DNA of 64,000 nucleotides from Haloplanus sp. HW8-1. Lineage in GTDB: Archaea > Halobacteriota > Halobacteria > Halobacteriales > Haloferacaceae. The stretch is from positions 62,001-126,000 of the forward strand of contig NZ_CP098520.1 of the NCBI RefSeq assembly GCF_023703795.1, in the 5' to 3' direction. The notes under the pieces are model-generated. The model was not told the origin of the DNA. It did not search any database and was given only the letters and a program-made list of their open reading frames with translations. This document shows, piece by piece, positions 24,870-33,209 of this stretch; position 1 is the stretch's first letter, and each line of letters begins with the position of its first letter. The translations under genes and the position numbers were made by a program.

Positions 24870-26264
24870 ATGACGTTTTCATTTGATACCACGTATAAAA
24901 ATTTGGACCCAAACCTCTATTCGAGAGTAACGCCAAAAAGTATCGCTAATCCAGAAATTGTAGTTCGTAATGACGGGCTCTGTGCTGATCTTGGATTGGA
25001 TCCAGCGGAACTCAATACTACCATTCTAGCAGGCCAAGACCTCTTGGAAGAACCAATCGCCCAAGCATATGCAGGCCACCAGTATGGGAGCTTTACCGTC
25101 CTGGGCGATGGGAGAGCGATGATACTCGGCGAACATGTGCGCGATGGTGATAGATACGATATCCAATTAAAAGGCTCCGGTCGAACGCCGTACTCCGGGA
25201 GAGGCGACGGCAACGCAACTGTCAGCTCGATGCTCAGAGAGTATCTGTATTCATATGCGATGCAGAATCTACACATCAAAACATCGAGAAGCCTAGCTGT
25301 CCTCGAAACTGACGAAGCGATCCGACGACGGCGGAAGGAACCTGGAGCCATTCTTGTCCGAGTGATGAACAGCCATATTCGATACGGGACCTTTCAGTAT
25401 GTTGCAAGCCGAGCAGCCGACGAACTACAGCGATTCACTGACTACGTTATCGACAGACACTACCCACAGCTAACTGCAGCGGATCGTCCATACCTCGATT
25501 TCTTTGATGCAGTCATGCAGTCGTCGATTGAGATGGTTGTCGACTGGCTGCGTGTCGGATTCGTTCATGGCGTGATGAATACCGACAACATGAGTATCGA
25601 TGGAGAAACATTTGATTACGGGCCCTGTGCGTTCATAAATTACTATGATGAGGATGCGGTCTTCAGCTCGATCGACAAGCACGGGCGATATGCGTTCGGC
25701 AACCAGCGACCCATTTTGCGGTGGAATCTCGAACGTCTCGCAGAGGCGCTCCAACCGCTGTGTACACGAACGGCGCTCACGTATGATGAACTCGAAAGTA
25801 AACTGGACGAATTTGACGATCGATTTGATGCACAATACTACACGATGACGCGAAAGAAGCTGGGGATCACCTCGGATGATGAGGAAGCACTCGTCGATGA
25901 ATTCCTGGAGTGGCTCCGCAAGTCGAACGCAGACTATACCAATACGTTCCTCGAATTAGAGACGCCCGGTACGTTTGATGACCCAGCGTTTGCAACTACA
26001 GAATTCGAACAGCTCAGAGATAAACTGGCTGCTGTCGGCCTAGATGAGGAGTTGATGCAGGAGGCCAATCCGCGGTACATTCCCCGCAACTACCTGGTTG
26101 AACAGGCATTGGACGAGTATCTCGAAACTGGGACTCTTTCCACATTCGAACGGTTATTGAACGTGCTGGAAAACCCCTATATATCGAAGGATATGGGTTC
26201 ACAATTCCAGCAACCGCCGCCACGAGAATTCGATACGGAGTATACAACGTACTGTAATACGTGA
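24870..26264 (+). CDS. selO: SelO family protein adenylyltransferase (YdiU-like)
   Basis: A 464-residue SelO-type pseudokinase, which transfers AMP from ATP to Ser/Thr/Tyr of target proteins. Seen are YAGHQYGSFTVLGDGRAMIL, YDIQLKGSGRTPYSGRGDGN (nucleotide-binding Lys), REYLYSYAMQ, HGVMNTDNMSIDG and FDYGPCAFINYYD (metal Asn/Asp), plus NQRPILRWNLERLAE. Length is normal and there is a Cys three residues from the C-terminus. Low GC in its own leader and a sequence closer in style to bacterial SelO suggest transfer. Stand-alone cargo with its own AT-rich promoter (about 24800-24868). Confidence 0.85.
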   Translation: MTFSFDTTYKNLDPNLYSRVTPKSIANPEIVVRNDGLCADLGLDPAELNTTILAGQDLLEEPIAQAYAGHQYGSFTVLGDGRAMILGEHVRDGDRYDIQLKGSGRTPYSGRGDGNATVSSMLREYLYSYAMQNLHIKTSRSLAVLETDEAIRRRRKEPGAILVRVMNSHIRYGTFQYVASRAADELQRFTDYVIDRHYPQLTAADRPYLDFFDAVMQSSIEMVVDWLRVGFVHGVMNTDNMSIDGETFDYGPCAFINYYDEDAVFSSIDKHGRYAFGNQRPILRWNLERLAEALQPLCTRTALTYDELESKLDEFDDRFDAQYYTMTRKKLGITSDDEEALVDEFLEWLRKSNADYTNTFLELETPGTFDDPAFATTEFEQLRDKLAAVGLDEELMQEANPRYIPRNYLVEQALDEYLETGTLSTFERLLNVLENPYISKDMGSQFQQPPPREFDTEYTTYCNT

Positions 26265-26393
26265 GCCAATAGTACCAAAGTAGGTATACTCATCAACTCG
26301 CCATTGCTCATGCGAGGACACTATCATCGGGCAAACAGCAGTTACTGTTGATGAACTGTTGGGCATCGCCGATTGAGAGAGCAGTATTCACAA

Positions 26394-26424
26394 ATGCAAG
26401 ACTCGCGCCCTCCATCTTGCACGC
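26394..26424. terminator. Hairpin between convergent genes
   Basis: TGCAAGA (about 26397) pairs with TCTTGCA (about 26414), followed by CGCG, the same words as in the hairpin at 8407-8436. It lies between convergent selO and the 26514-28076 gene. Confidence 0.4.
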
Positions 26425-26513
26425 GGTGAGAGAATTATCTGCCATCTAATATTTGAGCGTGTGATTATGAACTCACGAATCCACAGTTGAATGACCACTT
26501 CGTTCACGGTGAA

Positions 26514-28076
26514 TCAGGAGATGTCACCGAGTCGTCGCTGAAGCTGATCCTGCACTCGGTGTGCTTGCTGATCCGAGAGGTCGGCCTCTGTATCGACGCT
26601 GATGCCCGGGATATCGACGATGTCTTCGAGAGAGTCACTGAGCGTCTGCTGATTCTCGGGAAGGACATGCTGGGAGTCGTCGTCCGTCCGCCGGTCGTAC
26701 TCTTGCATGGCGAGTTGGATCATCATCGCTGGCTTTCTGAACAACTCGCCAGCGACCTCAAGGTACTCCTGATAGGTATCCGAGGCCATCGATCCCTCGT
26801 ATTCCTGTAGTACCGCGATGAGCAAGGAGAGCTGAAGGTTGAACACAGTTGGTCGCGAGGAGGGCTTTGCGATCGAGATCGCTCGGTCGGCGGCCCGCTC
26901 TGCGTATTTGAATGCGATCCCCCAGTAGGTGTAGCAGTCTTCGACGGAGAAAGGGAGGTCCTCAAAGTCGTACGCGATGGCCCGTGTCCGACGAATAGCG
27001 GTATCGACCTCGATCATCCGAGTGTCGATGTCGTCGTAGATAGAGCGCCACCACTCGCTAATCGGGACACGGCCCTGACTGCGTTCGTGATCGGCATTCG
27101 TGGCTTTCCCGTAGTGCCGCCGTGTGTACCGTTCGCCCATATCGGGAAGGACGGTCCCGCTGTCGGGGAAGAAGAGGACAGGTCGCGCCCAGAGCGTCTG
27201 CGTGCCTCGGAAGTCGTACCCGGTCTGGAAGCCGCCGTAGATGATGGTCTCCGATCCTTCCTCGTCTTTGTTGGAGTCCTCATCGGAGTCGCTATCGTTA
27301 CTAACAGCGGTGGTGATGCCGTCTTCTTCGACGTCGTCTTCGATGTCCCCCTGATCGCCGGAGACGACGTGACGGAGGCTCGGGCAGATGACGACCATCT
27401 TGAACAACCCACCCCAATCGCGGTAGGACACCCACCCGAAGGGATTGGTTTCGCCGCGCTGCTGGAGTGCACTGATGATGGGGAGATACGCCTCCTGTGG
27501 GTTGATAATGGAGTACGAATCCGAGGCGATCTGCCACCGGAACTTAACATCGTAGCCGAGCGCGTTCAACGCCTTTCGGCGGTCGTCGACGATATCTTGA
27601 TGATCATAGACACGCACGACTGCGTCGGCCTCACTCGCGGCGGCGAGGTCTTCGATCGAACTTCCGGTATAGGATTCGAGTGCGTCGACGTCGAGGCCAT
27701 GCACACGGCGGATGACGGCAGTGTCGACACGCCCGGATGTCTCGACGAAATCGTTGGTCGCCCAGAGTTCACCGGAGTTCGCCTTCGGGAGGGCTTGGAT
27801 AGCTTCCTTAAACGAGCGGGAGTTCGCTGCCGAACACCGGGTTTCCGGTGGAACTTCATCGGGATATTCCCGGGAGTCGTTCTCAGTGAGGCCGACGAAT
27901 TTTCGGTCTGTCTCTCGGGTTAGGAGATCGGCAAGCGGAAGGGGCGGGCGGTCGGTATCGGTGCGACTGGCGCTAGTATCGTTCTCGTCCCCACTGGTGT
28001 TCTCGGTCTCGTTCTCGTTCGAGTCGGAGCCGGGGGAGCGAGGCTGGCTGGAACTGGATTTGGATTCTGTTGACAT
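26514..28076 (-). CDS. Unknown plasmid-type protein, weakly DUF932-like
   Basis: A 520-residue protein with a Ser/Asp-rich N-terminal 55 residues and a globular rest. The part VKFRWQIASDSYSIINPQEA, then GWVSYRDWGGLFKMVVICPS and TGYDFRGTQTLWARPVLFF, recalls DUF932-type phage/plasmid proteins, but the match is weak. The C-terminal third is helical (CYTYWGIAFKYAERAADRAI). ATG at 28076 chosen because the upstream extension is rich in Arg/Cys and unlike the protein. A 13-codon mini-ORF with a hairpin leader lies about 220 nt upstream. Confidence 0.6.
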   Translation of the reverse strand: MSTESKSSSSQPRSPGSDSNENETENTSGDENDTSASRTDTDRPPLPLADLLTRETDRKFVGLTENDSREYPDEVPPETRCSAANSRSFKEAIQALPKANSGELWATNDFVETSGRVDTAVIRRVHGLDVDALESYTGSSIEDLAAASEADAVVRVYDHQDIVDDRRKALNALGYDVKFRWQIASDSYSIINPQEAYLPIISALQQRGETNPFGWVSYRDWGGLFKMVVICPSLRHVVSGDQGDIEDDVEEDGITTAVSNDSDSDEDSNKDEEGSETIIYGGFQTGYDFRGTQTLWARPVLFFPDSGTVLPDMGERYTRRHYGKATNADHERSQGRVPISEWWRSIYDDIDTRMIEVDTAIRRTRAIAYDFEDLPFSVEDCYTYWGIAFKYAERAADRAISIAKPSSRPTVFNLQLSLLIAVLQEYEGSMASDTYQEYLEVAGELFRKPAMMIQLAMQEYDRRTDDDSQHVLPENQQTLSDSLEDIVDIPGISVDTEADLSDQQAHRVQDQLQRRLGDIS

Positions 28077-28292
28077 GGGTGAGTCCTCGGTATCGAAAAT
28101 GCCGCGGGAGTACGCACACGGCTGGGAGTGAACGGAGAAAACGCAGAGACGAGACGGCCGATCCCGTATCATGGGAGTTTGCCGCACAGTACTACAGCTA
28201 CGAAGGGGAGTGGAGCGTGGAGAACCGCTAGAGCCGAGAGGAGAAAGATGGGGGGTGGTGGAGAGCCCGAACAGAATCCGTCCCGGTGGTCG

Positions 28293-28334
28293 TCAATCGA
28301 CGCGCGGAACGCTTGGAGTGTTCTGTTTGGACAT
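28293..28334 (-). CDS. Putative 13-residue leader peptide
   Basis: Mini-ORF MSKQNTPSVPRVD, ATG only 4 nt after the hairpin leader arm GGTGGGGGG. It precedes the 520-residue gene by about 220 nt, with no other start of quality between. Coding is an inference from position. Confidence 0.4.
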   Translation of the reverse strand: MSKQNTPSVPRVD

Positions 28335-28338
28335 CCGA

Positions 28339-28368
28339 TCCCCCCACCGAACAGGGGGGAACAAACAG
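28339..28368 (-). promoter_or_regulatory. Hairpin leader element, copy 11
   Basis: Perfect 7-bp stem TCCCCCC/GGGGGGA (28339-28345 with 28354-28360), minus strand CTGTTTGTTCCC flank and CGGTGGGGGG arm. It serves the 13-codon mini-ORF. Confidence 0.7.
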
Positions 28369-28404
28369 GTGAGAGGGAAGCCGAGTCGGTCAGGCTGCTG
28401 TGGG

Positions 28405-29283
28405 TTACTCGTCTGCCTCACTAAGAGTACTTGTGAACGTCTGCTGGGCGGTGTCGCCCCGAGTGTTGGACATCTCCGAGAGCGACATTTCACGGGTGTC
28501 GTGCTCGGGGATGTGCTCTGTACCGCCGAAGTACTGGACGAAGCCGGGGCGAGCGTTAGTGATTTTCTTCGCGGATGCGTCGCTGATCCCCGCGAGCTGG
28601 GAGTGATTGCGCCCATAGCAGACCCAGGCTGCGAGTTCGCCCATCGAGTCGAACTGCTTGACGAGCGTACTGCGGGCGTTCGAGGGAATGTCGAGGCCTT
28701 GAATTCGATAAAGTGTCCCCGAAGCGACGGCGTCGCTGGCGGGATCTTCCTCACCGCTCCAGATGGCTTTCAGCCGTCGAAGGTTCTCGCGACGGTTCCC
28801 CGACTGCCACAGAACCTCCGCGTACTTCTCGGCGAGAGCGATCTCCGCGGCGTACGTGATGGACTCGAGGTCGGCATCCTCGAGATCGGGAACGTCTTCG
28901 GGGCCGGGGGCGGTGTTTTCGGGGTAGTCGCGACCGTCGATGGCCTCGACGTACTCATCTGAGCGGTAGTCTTGACGTTTGATTTCCCAGGTATCGTCGG
29001 TTAGTTCACGCCGGACGAAGTTCTCCGCGAATAGGTGGTAGTGTTCGACAGCGTAGTCCACGCCTTTGAGCGGGGCGAGGAGTGCGATAGCGAGTTGACT
29101 GGCCTTCTCGTCAGAGGCGTCAGGCCCCCAGTCGAATCCGCCGGGAGCGAGTCGGTGGACGAACAGATGCTTGTCGAGCAGGTTATCGCCAGCGTAGACG
29201 AAGTTTCCGCCAACGCCTCGTTCGCCTTGGTACGGTTCGTTCTTCCATTTCGTTTTTCGCGAGTAATCGGTTTTTGCTGGCAT
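28405..29283 (-). CDS. DUF6166 domain protein with HhH segment
   Basis: A 292-residue protein. Residues about 20-100 fit DUF6166 as I know it: a beta-rich start, FDWGPDASDEKASQLAIALL and HYHLFAENFVRRELTDDTWE. Residues about 195-250 are HhH-like, with GISDASAKKITNARP nearly repeating a segment of the 2925-4424 product. Last gene of the PCNA operon (30993-28405), starting 21 nt after its neighbour. Function unknown; DNA contact inferred. Confidence 0.7.
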   Translation of the reverse strand: MPAKTDYSRKTKWKNEPYQGERGVGGNFVYAGDNLLDKHLFVHRLAPGGFDWGPDASDEKASQLAIALLAPLKGVDYAVEHYHLFAENFVRRELTDDTWEIKRQDYRSDEYVEAIDGRDYPENTAPGPEDVPDLEDADLESITYAAEIALAEKYAEVLWQSGNRRENLRRLKAIWSGEEDPASDAVASGTLYRIQGLDIPSNARSTLVKQFDSMGELAAWVCYGRNHSQLAGISDASAKKITNARPGFVQYFGGTEHIPEHDTREMSLSEMSNTRGDTAQQTFTSTLSEADE

Positions 29284-29304
29284 GAGATTAAGTCTGAAGG
29301 TGGG

Positions 29305-29601
29305 TTATCCATCAGCGGATTGGTGGGACTGCGACGGGTCCGAGGCGGGTCGTGCCTCGGTCGATGGTGTGGGACTCGGTTGTGATTGCTCTAGGTTGGT
29401 CGGAGACGAATGGTAGATGAGGTACTCGTCGTCATCGGCAAGTGCCTCGAGAACGCAGGACGCGCAGCCCGCGTAGTCGTCTGGCCAGCTGTCGAGTCTA
29501 TAGAGTGAGTTCGTCTCCCAGCGACAGTACGGACACTTCCGCTGGGTTTCAGTTCTCGTATCGATAATCGAGAGAGGAGCCGCGTAGCGTCCAGGAGCCA
29601 T
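29305..29601 (-). CDS. Small zinc-finger protein
   Basis: A 98-residue protein: CPYCRWETNSLYRLDSWPDD followed by CASCVLEALADDDEYL, a CxxC..CxxC zinc site. The C-terminus is a disordered Ser/Pro/Gln tail. It lies in the PCNA operon between two unknown genes. Confidence 0.65.
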   Translation of the reverse strand: MAPGRYAAPLSIIDTRTETQRKCPYCRWETNSLYRLDSWPDDYAGCASCVLEALADDDEYLIYHSSPTNLEQSQPSPTPSTEARPASDPSQSHQSADG

Positions 29602-29612
29602 CGATCGAGTAA

Positions 29613-29861
29613 CTACCCAAGAGCCAAATCGCTGTTCGTGGTCGGGTCAGTCCCGGTATGTGCCCCAACGGTGGTCTCGTCGTTTGCTCCGTCAGGACTG
29701 AGATCGAGGCAGTGTTCGCCGATGGCGGTCTCCGGTTCGTCCGGGTGGAATACCCGGATAGTGAGTGCATCCTCGGAACGATCGACAGAAACGATGAATG
29801 TCTCGCCAAGCCGTATATCTGCATAGGTATCGCCGTCGCTGAGGGAGGTTAGCGAAGTCAT
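29613..29861 (-). CDS. Small hypothetical protein coupled to PCNA
   Basis: An 82-residue protein (MTSLTSLSDGDTYADIRLGE) with an early beta-strand pattern (ETFIVSVDRSEDALTIRVFH). I chose the ATG at 29861 because it overlaps the PCNA stop codon by one base (TAATG), which indicates coupled translation; the upstream in-frame start at 29906 would lie inside PCNA. Confidence 0.65.
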   Translation of the reverse strand: MTSLTSLSDGDTYADIRLGETFIVSVDRSEDALTIRVFHPDEPETAIGEHCLDLSPDGANDETTVGAHTGTDPTTNSDLALG

Positions 29862-30877
29862 TAGTTGGACCGGATTCGGGGGGCAATCATCGAGAGAATC
29901 TCGCACTCGCCGTCTGCAAACTCGTATTCGATCATCATTGGAAAGTCCGTCCCGAAGGTGATGCTGATTGCAGCGTTCTTCGGGAATTTCCGGGAGATGT
30001 CCTTAACGTAGTCAAGCGAAAACAGCGCCTCCGCGTCGACGGCGGTCAGCTCGGTATACTCCTCCTCCGTAAGTTCTAGGGACACGTCGTCGGTGTCGCC
30101 TTGGGCTTCGATGAAGACGGCCTGCTCGGTCTCGTCACAACGGATTTGGATGTGGTCGGAGACCATATCAGCTGCTTTCACCCCCCGCCTGATCTGCGAT
30201 TCATCGACAGTGAACGACGCGGGGAGATCCATGTCCGGAATTTCGGGTTCCGACCTGATGCTGTCGGGGTCGATACACGCCATCGTGAACTCGACGCCAT
30301 CGATGTAGATGACGAGTTTGAACGTATTCGTGTCGAACGAGAGTTCGACGAGATCATCCTTCTTCGCGAGTTTTAGGACCCCCTCGAGACGTTCGAGATT
30401 GAGGCCCAGAACACCCTCGGAGGCGTCGTAGGACTCGAAAGCCCCTGCGGACAGCACACCGTCGTCCATCGCGACGTTTGCGGGATCGACCGCACGGACC
30501 TGAATGCCATCAGGCTCAACATTGAACTTCACCTCGTCGACGATGGCGCGAAGCGTACCGACGAACTCCTTGATGTCACCGCCCATGATGGCGGCCTGGA
30601 ACTGGCTCGGCGGTCCGGTGCCGACATCGGCCTCTTCTTCTGCGTCTTCCTCGACGTCCTCGTCGGCTTCACCGTCGGTGTTGGATTCTTGCTCCGGTTC
30701 AGAATCTGGTTCCGATTCCAGATCTGGTTCGGGCTCGCCTTTGGGTTGGGTATTTTCAGCGGTTTCTGCGGTGGTCGCGTCGTCGACGTCCATCTCAGAT
30801 TCTACGTCTGAGGATCCGTCGTCGGGTGTGGTCGCTGGCTGTGCGTCCGCGCTTTCGGATTCGGTGTTGGTACTCAT
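29861..30877 (-). CDS. pcn: PCNA sliding clamp with acidic N-terminal extension
   Basis: A 338-residue protein. Residues 1-92 are a very acidic tail (repeated EPDLESEPDSEPEQES-like text) absent from ordinary archaeal PCNA of about 247 residues. From FQAAIMGGDIKEFVGTLRAI the clamp fold follows: IQVRAVDPANVAMDDGVL, LGLNLERLEGVLKLAKKDDL, MDLPASFTVDESQIRRGVKA, LFSLDYVKDISRKFPKNAAI and the C-terminal MIAPRIRSN. It would tether the element's polymerase and other clients. Preceded by a 39-codon mini-ORF overlapping as ATGA. Confidence 0.9.
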   Translation of the reverse strand: MSTNTESESADAQPATTPDDGSSDVESEMDVDDATTAETAENTQPKGEPEPDLESEPDSEPEQESNTDGEADEDVEEDAEEEADVGTGPPSQFQAAIMGGDIKEFVGTLRAIVDEVKFNVEPDGIQVRAVDPANVAMDDGVLSAGAFESYDASEGVLGLNLERLEGVLKLAKKDDLVELSFDTNTFKLVIYIDGVEFTMACIDPDSIRSEPEIPDMDLPASFTVDESQIRRGVKAADMVSDHIQIRCDETEQAVFIEAQGDTDDVSLELTEEEYTELTAVDAEALFSLDYVKDISRKFPKNAAISITFGTDFPMMIEYEFADGECEILSMIAPRIRSN

Positions 30878-30993
30878 GTTTGAGTGGAGTCGTGGTCGCG
30901 ATACTGTCGGTGATCGAGCTGCTCACGAAGGGAGAAAATCGAACCAATAATAGTAATAATAACGGTAGTACCGTTATGAACGGTAACCGTCAT
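30874..30993 (-). CDS. Putative 39-residue leader peptide before PCNA
   Basis: Mini-ORF MTVTVHNGTTVIITIIGSIF... of 39 codons; ATG 11 nt after the G-rich arm of a hairpin leader and TGA overlapping the PCNA ATG (ATGA). The DNA holds AACGGTA-type short repeats (30961-30990). Its product is partly hydrophobic. Coding inferred from signals and coupling. Confidence 0.5.
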   Translation of the reverse strand: MTVTVHNGTTVIITIIGSIFSLREQLDHRQYRDHDSTQT

Positions 30994-31010
30994 GAACTCT
31001 TCTACCTCCC

Positions 31011-31036
31011 CCCATCCCCGTGGGGTGGGCAAAACC
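31011..31036 (-). promoter_or_regulatory. Hairpin leader element, copy 12
   Basis: CCCatCCCC/GGGGtGGG stem with a bulge (31011-31019 with 31022-31029); minus strand GGTTTTGCCCACCCC flank and GGGGGGAGG arm. Start of the PCNA operon. Confidence 0.65.
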
Positions 31037-31059
31037 GAGCATGATGGTCGCGATCTCGG

Positions 31060-31269
31060 TCACTCGGGGAAGTCGATAACGTCGGGGTTGGTCGAAAGCT
31101 CCCTGGCGACGCGGTCGAGTTCGACATCGTCGAGAGTGATTTTGATGAGCGCCTCGAGTGCATCGTCGTAGGCTTGCTGTACTTCACTCTGATTCGAGGC
31201 AGCGTCAAGGCGCTGCTGGAGTGCGGTCTGGAAGCGATTCGCTGCACGGTGGCGTGCGAGTGAGCCCAT
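31060..31269 (-). CDS. Small hypothetical helical protein
   Basis: A 69-residue helical protein (MGSLARHRAANRFQTALQQR). The start at 31269 is set by the hairpin leader, whose G-rich arm ends 9 nt upstream; a longer frame from 31302 would run through the hairpin. Not recognised. It carries its own leader and half-site pair, so it may be an important small regulator. Confidence 0.65.
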   Translation of the reverse strand: MGSLARHRAANRFQTALQQRLDAASNQSEVQQAYDDALEALIKITLDDVELDRVARELSTNPDVIDFPE

Positions 31270-31277
31270 TTCGAGTT

Positions 31278-31305
31278 CCCCCACCGTCTCGGGGTGCGAC
31301 AAACG
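31278..31305 (-). promoter_or_regulatory. Hairpin leader element, copy 13
   Basis: Minus strand CTCGTTTGTCGCACCCC, loop GAGAC, arm GGTGGGGG, ATG 9-10 nt on; TTTGTC to ATG is 34 nt. Confidence 0.7.
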
Positions 31306-31339
31306 AGCGGGGGTCGCAGGTTCCGCGTCCCGAGTGTTG

Positions 31340-31387
31340 GTCCTACGTAACGATTCGGATGGTTCGATTAGGACTGTTGCGTAGGAT
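31340..31387 (-). promoter_or_regulatory. Inverted half-site pair, site 4
   Basis: GTCCTACGTAAC (31340-31351) and GTTGCGTAGGAT (31376-31387); distance 38. The second half-site overlaps the last codons of tfb. Confidence 0.6.
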
Positions 31388-32555
31388 ATAGGGGTGTCAT
31401 CCGATCCGTCTCGTCGCCTACCACCGTTCCACAGGGTAACGAGAAATGGTCGAGGTTGCCGTCCGGATCGGGAAGTTCTCCGTCATCGGCAAGGCCTTGG
31501 AGCTCCCTCCAGAGCTTGCGAATCGTTGTCGGGGTCGTGTAGCCTTCCTCGGCAAGAGTTTGTTGGGTAAGTCGGAGGTTGCTTTGCCCACTCTCTTTGA
31601 AGGCGTGATAGAGACAGGCAACGGCGACGCCGTTCGGTTGCCGGCCGTTCGCGAGGACACCCACAGCGTTCGATCTGGAGAGCTGGTAGGCACGGCGTTC
31701 GAGACGAGGGGAGGCATCAACGGCACTCGCGAGTCGTGGGATGTAGTCCTGCGGGAGTGGTGGAGGCGTTGCGAGCTCAAGATCTTGATTTAGGCACTTG
31801 TAGTCCTGATTGATTTCTTTAATATCGACACGAGCGACTTCACCAATCTCTTTGAGCGTGCGTGGCAGGCGTTCGAGACGGCAAGCAGCGTACACACAGG
31901 CACTCGCCATACCTTCGACGGAGTTGCCGGCGAGCATCCCTTCTGCGCTAACCTCGCGGTAGAGGTCAGCGGCGCGGTCGTGGATAGAGCCGGAGAGTTC
32001 GAGCGCACTGACGAGGCGAGCGATTTCGCCGAGGCCGAGGCGGAGCGAGCGGTCGCGACTCGAGCCGGTTTTCGATCGACTATCCCACTTACGGAGTCGA
32101 CGGAAACGCCGTTTGGTCTGACGCGACAGCGGGCGGTCGTACCCGTCACTGTTATATCCGATCTCCGTCGGGAGCCCCTTATGATGGAGGCGATGTGTGG
32201 TGGGAGCGCCGCCACGTTCGGGTTCACGGCCGTCCCCAGTATCGACCCAGCGAAGGCGCCGATCGAGGATATCACGGAAGAGTACGAGGCCACATTCCCC
32301 ACAGTAGGTTTCCTCCTCGTCAATGACGAGGTACTCGTCGGTTGCGCACTCAGGACACTGTATTTCATCGGTCGATTCCGAGTCCGTGGCTTTCGACTGC
32401 TCGTCTTCGGAGGCAGTCTCGCTGGAAAATGACTGAGTCTGCTGCTGGTTCTGCCTGAGGCGCGTCGAGACGGGAGTGGGAGACCCCGACCCGGCGGAAG
32501 ACGAGCCGGTACTATGGGTCGTAGTGTCAGTGTTCTCGAGGGCATCTTGAGACAT
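31368..32555 (-). CDS. tfb: Transcription initiation factor TFB
   Basis: A 395-residue TFIIB homologue, which bridges TBP-bound promoters and RNA polymerase. A Ser/Thr/Glu-rich N-terminal tail (1-65) precedes the zinc ribbon (IQCPECATDEYLVIDEEETY, CGECGLVL). The B-finger/linker region and two cyclin repeats follow (GMASACVYAACRLERLPRTL and NGVAVACLYHAFKESGQSNL). Haloarchaea carry many TFBs, and an element-borne copy could favour the element's own promoters. ATG at 32555 follows a hairpin leader. Confidence 0.9.
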   Translation of the reverse strand: MSQDALENTDTTTHSTGSSSAGSGSPTPVSTRLRQNQQQTQSFSSETASEDEQSKATDSESTDEIQCPECATDEYLVIDEEETYCGECGLVLFRDILDRRLRWVDTGDGREPERGGAPTTHRLHHKGLPTEIGYNSDGYDRPLSRQTKRRFRRLRKWDSRSKTGSSRDRSLRLGLGEIARLVSALELSGSIHDRAADLYREVSAEGMLAGNSVEGMASACVYAACRLERLPRTLKEIGEVARVDIKEINQDYKCLNQDLELATPPPLPQDYIPRLASAVDASPRLERRAYQLSRSNAVGVLANGRQPNGVAVACLYHAFKESGQSNLRLTQQTLAEEGYTTPTTIRKLWRELQGLADDGELPDPDGNLDHFSLPCGTVVGDETDRMTPLYPTQQS

Positions 32556-32573
32556 ATGGAACGGGGGCGTAGA

Positions 32574-32601
32574 CCCCCCAGTTCCTCCGGGGGAAGACAA
32601 A
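32574..32601 (-). promoter_or_regulatory. Hairpin leader element, copy 14
   Basis: CCCCC/GGGGG stem (32574-32578 with 32589-32593); minus strand GTTTGTCTTCCCCC flank and ACTGGGGGG arm. The TFB ATG is 19 nt away. Confidence 0.65.
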
Positions 32602-32675
32602 CTGAAGGCGAGGAATCTGGTCGTAAGCAACCGAAGAGCACGATTCACGGTCCTTCGAGTTCGCTGTGTTCGTGT

Positions 32676-33176
32676 TCACTCATCGACGTCATCCCCGGAG
32701 GAGCGTGTCTGGCGGTGCTCACCGATCGGGATTAGTGGCTCGTCCATCCGAAGGATGAACATCCCCTCACTAGTAGTGATGACGTCGTCGGCGGGGGTCG
32801 GCTCATGGTGAGCATAGTGCTCGATATCGTTGCCGAGCAGGACACGGTGGGTGTCCGAGTCGTGGACGCGCAACTGGCGTTCGTAGCCATCGTCAACGTG
32901 GGTGCCGGCGAGGGCGAGGACGAACCACCCCGAGTCGGGTGAGCCTCGCGTGGCTTCGAGAACACGATAGACACGGCCGGTGTCCTCGTCAAGGAAGTAC
33001 ACAGTCGGCGGGTTCTCGCGGTCGATATCGTGGGCTTTCGAGAGCGTCTGGAGAACGCACTCGTCGTCGAATTGATCGCGAAAATCAGCGAACGTATCGG
33101 GAGCAGTGCCTATGTCAGTATTCGTTTTGTTCGCACTTGAGTCTGTATTTGCGTCTGGGTCAGTGTTCTGGGTCAT
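32676..33176 (-). CDS. Hypothetical acidic protein
   Basis: A 166-residue protein (MTQNTDPDANTDSSANKTNT) with a disordered N-terminus and a beta-rich core: VYFLDEDTGRVYRVLEATRG, GWFVLALAGTHVDDGYERQL and MFILRMDEPLIPIGEHRQTR. Not recognised. Start 33176 chosen; 33194 is possible. Same orientation as and 33 nt after the next gene upstream. Confidence 0.6.
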   Translation of the reverse strand: MTQNTDPDANTDSSANKTNTDIGTAPDTFADFRDQFDDECVLQTLSKAHDIDRENPPTVYFLDEDTGRVYRVLEATRGSPDSGWFVLALAGTHVDDGYERQLRVHDSDTHRVLLGNDIEHYAHHEPTPADDVITTSEGMFILRMDEPLIPIGEHRQTRSSGDDVDE

Positions 33177-33209
33177 GGGTTCGGGAGATTGCATAGTTTC
33201 GGCTCTTGG

